A stretch of DNA of 12,720 nt. It comes from Jimgerdemannia flammicorona (lineage: Eukaryota; Mucoromycota; Endogonomycetes; Endogonales; Endogonaceae). The position numbers and the translations under genes were made by a program. The first letter of the stretch is position 1. The number at the start of each line of letters is the position of its first letter. Positions 6,719-12,720 of this stretch are shown in pieces. The DNA lies in assembly GCA_003990745.1 (NCBI GenBank), contig RBNI01005331.1, forward strand, positions 1-12,720, written 5' to 3'. Under the pieces are notes generated by a model, which was given only the letters and a program-made list of their open reading frames with translations, searched no databases and was not told the origin of the DNA.

Positions 6719-8403
6719 ATGGCATCTGGTCTGGATAGTTAGTTGAGACTGGGGAAGGTGCCAATGACTTCAGTTGGGGAACAGGAAGGGGCCCCCATGG
6801 GAGGATCAGGCAGTAGGGAGAGAGAGGGAGTAGGAGCTGGAGATGTGACTGCTGATGGAGCTGTAACTGGAGATCTGGCAAAAAATCCAGATGTGATAGT
6901 TATGGGTAGATCAGGACAGGGAGAGGGCATGAGGCCCAGGGATCTGGCAGATGGCATGGCAGATATGGTATCAGCATATTACTCAAAAAGTTGAGATCAG
7001 AATTTGCAGTCACACTATACATCTGAGACTTGGCAGTGACTGCTAGAATGATTTTGGGGCTGGTAGTGTAAGAGATGAAGGGAGTGGCATTGGTGAAGTT
7101 CCTGAAAGAAAAAGAAGAGATTGAGGTTGGATTTGAGAAGAAGGCATCACTGCTGAAAGAGGTAGTAGTGGGCAATATAGTGGTCTCTATGATCAGATGT
7201 ATGCACTGAGACCCCTGAGTAGTACAGTTAATAGTATTGGATCTTCCTACAGTATCAAGAGAGAGAGCCAGAGAGTTGATTGTAGAGGTGATCAAGGAAT
7301 ATGGGGAGATTATAGACATTGGGTTTAGAGTCTAAGAGGGTACTGAACTCTGGATAGGAGACATGGATGTCAGGGGGAGATTGGCTGGGAAGGAGAGTAC
7401 TAGAAAGATGAGAGATTGGCCAGTAACCCTTAAGTGGGGTCCAGTTGAATATAAGGTCCCATGGGTGAAGGAGATGCTAGAGGAAGAGAAGGATTTGCTG
7501 GAGGCTCTTGAGGATCTAGCAGGAGCAGTGGAGAGGAGAAGATTGGCTTAGAAGGAGTATGAGGCCAAGATAGTGGTGGAGATTATGGAGAGAAAGAAGA
7601 TCAGAATGGACTGGATAGCCTGGGAGAAGATACAGGAGAGGCAAATTCATAGAGAAGTTGGGAGGAGGTATAGCAGATGGCAGTGCAGGAGAAGGGGGGG
7701 CCAGATTGATGGAGAGTGCTTGGGCAAGAGAGTGTGGGATGGCTCAGGATGTGGCCCAGGGTGGATCATGTGAGGGGGGACTGAGAGATATAGTAGAAGA
7801 TGCCAAAATGGATGAGGAGGCCCACCCTCAATATGGTGTCCCAAGTGGAGCAGGTGGGGAGAAGGAACTACTAGATATAGTGGAGGAGGAGTGGGATGAG
7901 TTGGGGAGGAGGAGTGCCTTGGTAGACCCTGTGGTGGAGGTCAAAGGAGTTGCCCAGGGTATTGCTGAGGCAGTGGATGAGGAGAAGTAGCTGTAGAAGA
8001 CTCTGGAGGGGGTGGCAGCTGAGGAGTTGGGGGGAGAGGACTTCCAGGTCCTCAGTGATAGGCATTGAAAGGAAATTCTCCAAGGGGAGGAGGTGCTGAG
8101 GAAGATTAAGAATGAGATCCTGGCAGTACTATTAGAGTTGGAGGAATATCAAGTAGATGATCAGAGAGAGGAGGCCTTGTGTGGGATTGCTAATGAATAA
8201 GCAGCATACTTGTAGAACTCAAGGAAAGGGTTGGAGAAGTGGAAAGTGGTATGCATAGACTATCAGGTGGAAATAGAGGTTGTGGATGGGGTAGAGTGTC
8301 AGGAAATCTTGGAAGTACTGGATGCTCAGGCTGTAGAGGAGGGTGAGTTGGAGGCAGAGCAATACTTAGATCTTACTGGTGATGGGATGAGTATGGAATT
8401 CTA
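6719..8403 (+). pseudogene. LINE ORF1 relic (RNA-binding protein, RRM-like centre)
   Basis: A likely start is ATG 6719 (MASGLDS, then TAG for Gln). The coding trace changes frame: frame 2 to about 6994 (Gly/Ala-rich N-terminus), frame 1 from about 7000 to 7650, then frame 2 to a stop at 8401-8403. At 7231-7320 the frame-1 segment reads IVLDLPTVSRE, then a helix ending IKEYGEIIDIGF. This beta-alpha-beta pattern resembles the RRM-like domain of L1/Tx1-type ORF1 proteins, which bind the element RNA. Beyond it comes a highly charged, coiled-coil-like region (EMLEEEKDLLEALEDL, then EIMERKKIRMDWIAWEKIQE). Many TAG/TGA stops fall at likely Gln/Arg sites. I find no CCHC knuckle, which some relatives have after this domain. 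At least two frameshifts make it nonfunctional. Confidence 0.65.
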
Positions 8404-8435
8404 GACTGGGTTCTCATTATCAAACATTATTCAAT

Positions 8436-9130
8436 ATGAACAGTATAACTAAAATCTTTTCTTTAAATGTGAATAGATTGAGGAGAACAGCATGATGTAG
8501 GAATATATTTGGCTGATTGAAGAGACTGGATGTGGATCTCTTCTTACTATAGGATGTATGGTATGAGGTAGATGTGGACTTGCAGGACTAGACTAGAGAA
8601 TGGGGTAGGGCAGCTGTGTGGACTGGGCAGGTGGGCATTCTGGTTCATAAGGGGATAGGAGACATTGAGGACATTGGATACTGAGAGAGTAGGTTGGTGT
8701 GAGGAGTGTGGAGAAGGCCTGGGTGGAACTCTTTGACTGTTGGATTGTATTATTGCTCAGCAGAGAGAGGGAACCATATAGATTAGATCAGAGACTTAAA
8801 GAAGGCTGGTGTTATGGGAGAGGTGGCAATTGATTGTCTGGGGGGTGATTTTAACATGGTATATAATAATGGGGTAGACAGGACTGATGGTGGGAGAGGA
8901 ATAAGAGGCAGGAGGGCAGGTTGGATAATTGGATGGAGATTGAGAGGTTGAGCTCTTTGGTTGACTTGGGGCAATAGCTCTGGGTGGAATGTCAAGTTTA
9001 TACCCACTGGGTGGCAGAGCTAGGCTCCAGGATCAACTGGGTGTTGATGGCAGAGTATTGGGGAGTGAATGTCTGAGATACATTAGAGGTGATTTGGTGC
9101 CCATGGTCAGACCACTGGGGTCTAATAGGG
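8436..9130 (+). other. APE endonuclease domain of LINE ORF2 (frameshifted)
   Basis: The first part (8436 to about 8900) is in frame 3 and carries LNVN, then DLFLL-TAG-DV (TAG at 8550-8552), AAVWTGQVGILVHKGIGDI and GGDFNMV. After about 8905 the coding trace moves to frame 2 with SRINWVLMAEYWG and SDHWGLI. At the usual Gln-Glu metal-binding site the sequence reads TAG-GAT, so the Glu appears as Asp, a further likely lesion. Confidence 0.75.
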
Positions 9131-10197
9131 AGTGAGAGATTTGGGGGAAGTAGAGATGGGCCTGGACATTGGTGGCTGAATTCTTCTTTATTGGAAGATG
9201 GTTTCTTATAGATAGACTGGGAGGAGAAAATTGTTACAAAGATTGGCAGGTGGCAGGAGCAGGGATTGGTAATTGGGGATCGCTAGTGGCAGCTAAAATC
9301 AAGTGCTCAGAGGTACTGGAGGGAGGCAGGAAAAGAAAGGAGTGCTCAGTGGTGGCAGTGAGTACTATGGGCTTCACGAAGATTAGCAGTACTTCTGGAG
9401 AAGTAGACTGGATCGCTGGAGGATTGGAGGGCAGCAGATTGACATATTCAGAGGATACAAAAAGAAGTCAATGAGCTAAAGAAAGTATTATAAAGGGAGG
9501 AAGAAGTTCAGCTGAAGGGGATAGCAGCGAGGCTACAGTGGTAGAGATTGGAGGAGGGGGAGAGACCCACTGAGTTCCTTTCATGGTTGCTCCAAGCTTG
9601 GAGAATCAGACAGTGGTGGGATGGTATTCTAGGTGAGGAGGGGGAGATGGTGGTCAGGACTCCTGAGATCTTGGGTTTACAGAGGACTCACTGGGGGAAT
9701 TTATAGAGCAATGAAGAAGGGGTGAAGATGCCCAGAACATTGAGCAGCAGTTGGAGAATTGGCACCTAGACCCAGCTCTGAGCCTGGGGGCACTGGGAGA
9801 CCCAGTAAGGGGAGAGGAAGTATGTGCAGTCTTAGCTTTGACAAGTAAGGGGACTACTCCAGGAGAGGATGGACTTCTCTGAGATTTTTGGAAGAAGATG
9901 GCTGGGATGGAGGTAGTGTTGGAAGAGATAGTAGTAATGTGTAACAAAGTCCTTTGATCTGGAACTTGGATTGGGGGCCAGCATCTAGGGCTGGTCTCCT
10001 TGCTCTATAAGGATAAGGGGAGGAGAGAAGATTGGAAGAACTGTTGGCTGATCATGCTCCTGGATATGGACTGTAAGCTAGTAATGAAGATCTTAGTGAC
10101 TAAGCTGTAGGGGATCACTCAACAGGTGCTGAGAGTGGAACAGAGAGGATTTGTTGGTAGCTGGTTAATCTGAGATAGAACTGCCTGAGTATATGGA

Positions 10198-10599
10198 GTG
10201 ATTGAAGGGGCTTGGGCAGCTAGGGTTGATGGCTGGTTAGTATTTCTAGATCAGGAGAAGATATATGATAGAGTGTGGAGAGTCTGGCTGGAGGGAGTGT
10301 TGAAGCATGTGGGAATTCCCCCAGAGTTCAGGAGGTCATTAATCAGTCTATTGGAACACAGTAAAGCAGTATTGATGGTGAATAGACACAGGGGTGTGAC
10401 TTTCCTACTGGATCATAGGGTGCCACAAGAGGATCCTTTGTCACCCATCCTATATGCCCTTTCCTTAGAGCCTCTATTGGATAGGATCTGGCATCAAATT
10501 GGGGGTTTGGATATTTTGGGAATTAACTGGAAGGTGGGGACTTTTGCAGATGATATGGTGGTTGGCATGAGCTTATTGGAGGATGTAAAGGAGTTATAA
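10198..10599 (+). other. Reverse transcriptase core of LINE ORF2 (longest open stretch)
   Basis: These 133 codons keep the palm subdomain: catalytic Asp in FLDQEK, the PLSPILYALSLEPLL helix and the FADD box with both aspartates. The usual GVPQGDPLSP motif is changed to RVPQEDPLSP, replacing both glycines. The frame stops at TAA 10597-10599, where CAA (Gln) is expected, and continues in the same frame through TAG at 10612-10614 and 10732-10734. The preceding fingers region is in the same frame but also carries TAG and TGA codons. Confidence 0.88.
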
Positions 10600-12108
10600 G
10601 GGACTGTGGAATAGTATAAGGGGGTTTCAGGTACTAAACTCAACTGGTACAAATGTGAGACTCTGGTGCTAGGTGGCAGAATAGTTGGCAGTGACATGAT
10701 TAGAACAGTGGTTCCAGCAGGAGTATCAGTCTAGTACTTGGGGATCTATGTTTCAGTGTATGGGTCCCTTTTACCCCATGTATGGTGGGAACAGCAGCTA
10801 TAAGTATAGGGGAATATCCTCTTAAGGTGGGGTGATAGGCATATATCCTTAGTAGAAAGGGTGATGATGCTGAATATATATTGGCTACCAAAGCTGTGGT
10901 ATATGAGATATCATCTGGACTTCCTGGTGTGGGTCATCAGATGACTTCTGAAGATAGCATGATCATAGATTTGGGCTAAATAGCATAGTCAGATAGGCTG
11001 AGAGATTCTGACTCTGCCTGTTGACAGAGGCACTTAGTAGATTTCACCAAGTGCCTACACTGTCTAAGAGCATGGTGGTTGAAGAGAGCAAGCAAGTTAA
11101 GGGGCCAGGAGTGAGTGCCACTCCTCCAGTGGGTGTGGAAAGTCTGGTATTCCCCATGTGGAGCAATCAGTGATCTGCTTACAATGGTGGCCATAGATGG
11201 AAGCAGAAAGATATGTTACAAGGGCTTTTAGTGGGGTGTAGTTGATGGTGCAAAGAGAATTGGACTTTGGTGGAGGGGTGATGAGGGGGAGGAGAACTGG
11301 AGATCATAGATATGGAGATAGAAACAGCTATTACTAGGAGGCACATTGGTGGAGGATTTTCAGCTTGGTGATGGAATGGAATGTTTGTGGGGGCTCAGGG
11401 GGGACATATGGCCTGAAGCATGGCAGAGAGTGGGGATTGGTGTAGAGTGGGACTGGAATGGTGTTTAGCTTTGGAGCAAGCAGGTGAGGCCATGGCTTCC
11501 CCCCAAGTTCTGGTTAGTATGGTGGAGGTTCCTAAGGCGGAATATGATGCTGAACTATCAGTCAGGGCACTTGGTGGCAGATGGTACATTTGAGTATGAG
11601 GAATGCATAGATATTGGCCAAGAGGGGGAAGTGGTACAAATACCTGAACATTGGCTAGAGGAGTGTGAAGTTTTGGTGGATTTTTGATACAGTATCACTA
11701 GCAGACTGGAATTGCAACCCCTGGGGGAGGAGGAGGGCAGGAGATGGAGAAACCTCTGATATAGATTAGTGGGCAGAGTTGGGGATAAATGGTTGACCTT
11801 GGATTGGGCCCTAGCAATTTGGATAGGGCTGGCTGATCATTGGCATCATGTCTTTGAGGAAGACTGATAGGTTGAGGTTGGAGCTAGGGTAGCATATGGA
11901 AATGATTACTACTTGACATTTGAATAGTTGGTGGAGAGGGTGGGAACTGAGTGGGGGGGGACATCAGAGCCTGGTGGACTATATTTGTCAGAAGAGTGGT
12001 GGGAGGGTCAAGATAGTGGGTGGGTGAGTTGTCCTGCAGCAGAGAGGGATAAAGAGTAGGGAGGAGAACCCAAGAGGTATTGGCTGAGGGATGTGGGTAC
12101 ATGTGTAT

Positions 12109-12154
12109 TATTATTTATAGATTGAGTAATAATAAATAGAAGTCTAAAAAAAAA

Positions 12155-12185
<31 letters not shown>
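12109..12185 (+). other. LINE 3' tail: TAA-type microsatellite and interrupted poly(A)
   Basis: A TTATTATTTATAG/TAATAATAAATA stretch precedes 14 A (12146-12159), then GC, then 22 A (12162-12183) and GA just before the right target duplication. The GC interruption may be a mutation or an untemplated addition. The tail directly abuts the duplication, as expected for a LINE 3' end. Confidence 0.9.
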
Positions 12186-12199
12186 TAAATCTTTTTCTT
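12186..12199 (+). repeat. Target site duplication, right copy, of the LINE
   Basis: Exact copy of the 14 bases at 6413-6426. On the minus strand it encodes the AAGAAAAAGATTTA part of gypsy-2 RNase H (IRKRF), after which the frame resumes at 6412. Confidence 0.95.
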
Positions 12200-12703
12200 A
12201 TAAGATAATGCTTGAACAGGGTGACTGCCTATATAACTACAAGGTATTTCAGTTTGGTGCTACTATAGTTGGTTTACTGCTGATTGATTTCTTAACTTGC
12301 ATAAGTTATGATATACGTAGTACTATTGATCAGATCCTTCCTGGGCTAGAACTGCTCTAAGACTATCTTTGAAAGTATCTATATATAAGATAAATGGCTT
12401 CTATAGATTGGGCTGAACAAAGATTAGTGCTGTGGTCATATAGTGCTTGAGTTCTTTGAAGGCTTTCTCTTGTAATTCTGTCTATTTATAAGAGACTCTT
12501 TTTTGAGAAGGATTTGGATTGGAGCAGCAATTTGGGTAAAGTCTTTAATAAATCTTCTATAATAGAATACTAGCATTAGGAATAATAATATTTCCTTTAG
12601 GGTCTTGAGTATAGACCAATTGTTGATCTTCTTGGTTTTCTTTGAGTCTATATGGTTCTTTCTTTTGAAACTATAAATCTAATTTCTGTTTTCCAAAGTA
12701 GTA
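12186..12703 (-). pseudogene. pol: gypsy-2 pol, 5' part: end of reverse transcriptase and start of RNase H
   Basis: The minus strand from about 12680 shows the RT thumb/connection of Ty3/gypsy: HIDSKKTKKINNW, KTLKEILLFL, YYRRFIKDFTQIAAP. After a frame change the RNase H domain follows: ELQEKAFKELKHYMTTALIF, KPFILYIDTF (with the first RNase H aspartate), AVLAQEGSDQ, then AVTLFKHYLIRKR up to the LINE. Stops (TAG, TAA) and at least two frame changes break it. It continues directly at 6412 on the far side of the LINE. The RT active-site box (YxDD) would lie beyond the right edge. Confidence 0.85.
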
Positions 12704-12720
12704 TTTTTTTTTTTTTTTTT
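12704..12720 (-). other. Poly(T) run at the right edge, possible poly(A) tail of a minus-strand retroposon
   Basis: Seventeen T in a row end the window and interrupt gypsy-2 RT upstream of the SKKTKKINNW segment, at a point where the RT sequence should continue. A minus-strand LINE or SINE ending here would look like this. A simple homopolymer in AT-rich DNA cannot be excluded. Confidence 0.35.

Larger units (their letters stand above)
8436..12125 (+). pseudogene. LINE ORF2 relic: APE endonuclease, reverse transcriptase, zinc-binding-like C-terminus
   Basis: ORF2 starts at ATG 8436, 33 bases past the ORF1 stop. The N-terminus (ITKIFSLNVNRLRR) begins an APE-type endonuclease, which nicks the target DNA. 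Its GGDFNMV (8841-8861) holds the Asp-x-Asn motif, and SDHW (9107-9118) holds the C-terminal Asp-His pair. After a linker the RT shows PGEDGLL near 9860, SLLYKDKGRREDWKN, LLDMDCKLVMKIL near 10060, FLDQEKIYDRVW (catalytic Asp 10249-10251), VPQEDPLSPILY, FADD (10543-10554) and SGTKLNW (10627-10647). The thumb follows (YLGIYVS; RHISLVERVM). The C-terminus has PPKFWLVWWRFL (11499 on) and a Cys/His-poor remnant, HWLEEC, of a zinc-binding tail. It ends with TGA at 12123-12125. Frame changes near 8905 and 9750 and numerous Gln/Arg-to-stop changes inactivate it. Confidence 0.87.
6427..12185 (+). mobile_element. Full-length but dead LINE (non-LTR retrotransposon), L1/Tx1-like, 5.76 kb
   Basis: The element runs from the left target duplication to the poly(A) tail. 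It has a 5' leader of about 290 bases, ORF1 (6719-8403), ORF2 (8436-12125) and a short 3' tail. The 14-bp flanking duplication and poly(A) are hallmarks of target-primed reverse transcription. It sits within RNase H of gypsy-2. Its plus strand is strikingly rich in G and poor in C (for example 29 G against 6 C in 7681-7740), and I see only about five CpGs in the whole element. Domain order, a zinc-binding-like C-terminus and no visible RNase H favour the L1/Tx1 group over fungal Tad1; that assignment is by eye. Confidence 0.92.

Noticed and set aside
7647..9007. Minus-strand frames rich in Pro, His and Leu within the LINE
   Set aside because: They are complements of G-rich LINE coding sequence; the Pro/Leu/His bias follows from the composition.

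Overview
The window is a nest of decayed retrotransposons. I see no host gene, no rRNA, no CRISPR and no credible intact tRNA. The organism is most likely a filamentous fungus, plausibly an ascomycete. The reasons are Ty3/gypsy-type LTR elements with fungal-style Gag and integrase, an L1/Tx1-like LINE, and decay dominated by C-to-T changes in CpA and CpG, as expected of repeat-induced point mutation (RIP) and methylcytosine loss. This placement is inference; no host marker is present.

Layout. (1) 1-3478, minus strand: the 5' end of a fairly young gypsy-like element (gypsy-1). From its 5' end (high coordinates) it reads: a U3-like region carrying a 191-codon ORF, a CpG-rich stretch with a palindromic CRE-type site, four ~35-bp tandem repeats, a TATA box, a triplicated ~225-bp leader, a primer binding site, and a gag frame broken by one TGA that runs off the left edge. 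If the termini are read correctly the LTR is about 2 kb. (2) 3479-4214: very AT-rich DNA ending in the LTR terminus and primer site of a related plus-strand element (gypsy-3). (3) 4215 to about 4625, plus strand: a RIP-worn gag of gypsy-3. (4) 4704-6426 and 12186-12703, minus strand: the pol gene of an AT-rich gypsy relic (gypsy-2), covering the RT end, RNase H, integrase core and C-terminal tail. (5) 6427-12185, plus strand: an apparently full-length LINE inserted in the RNase H region of gypsy-2. It is flanked by a 14-bp target duplication, encodes ORF1 (RRM-like) and ORF2 (APE endonuclease, reverse transcriptase, zinc-binding-like tail), and ends in an interrupted poly(A). (6) 12704-12720: a run of T at the right edge, possibly the tail of another, oppositely oriented retroposon.

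Order of events, inferred: gypsy-2 and gypsy-3 are oldest and AT-shifted on both strands. The LINE landed in gypsy-2 later, then decayed with a strongly one-sided G-rich, C-poor composition. gypsy-1 is youngest, with CpG retained in part of its LTR and a nearly open gag. No gene in the window looks fully functional as it stands. The features best worth following up are the gypsy-1 LTR architecture (ORF in U3, triplicated leader, CpG/CRE block) and the strand-asymmetric decay of the LINE.
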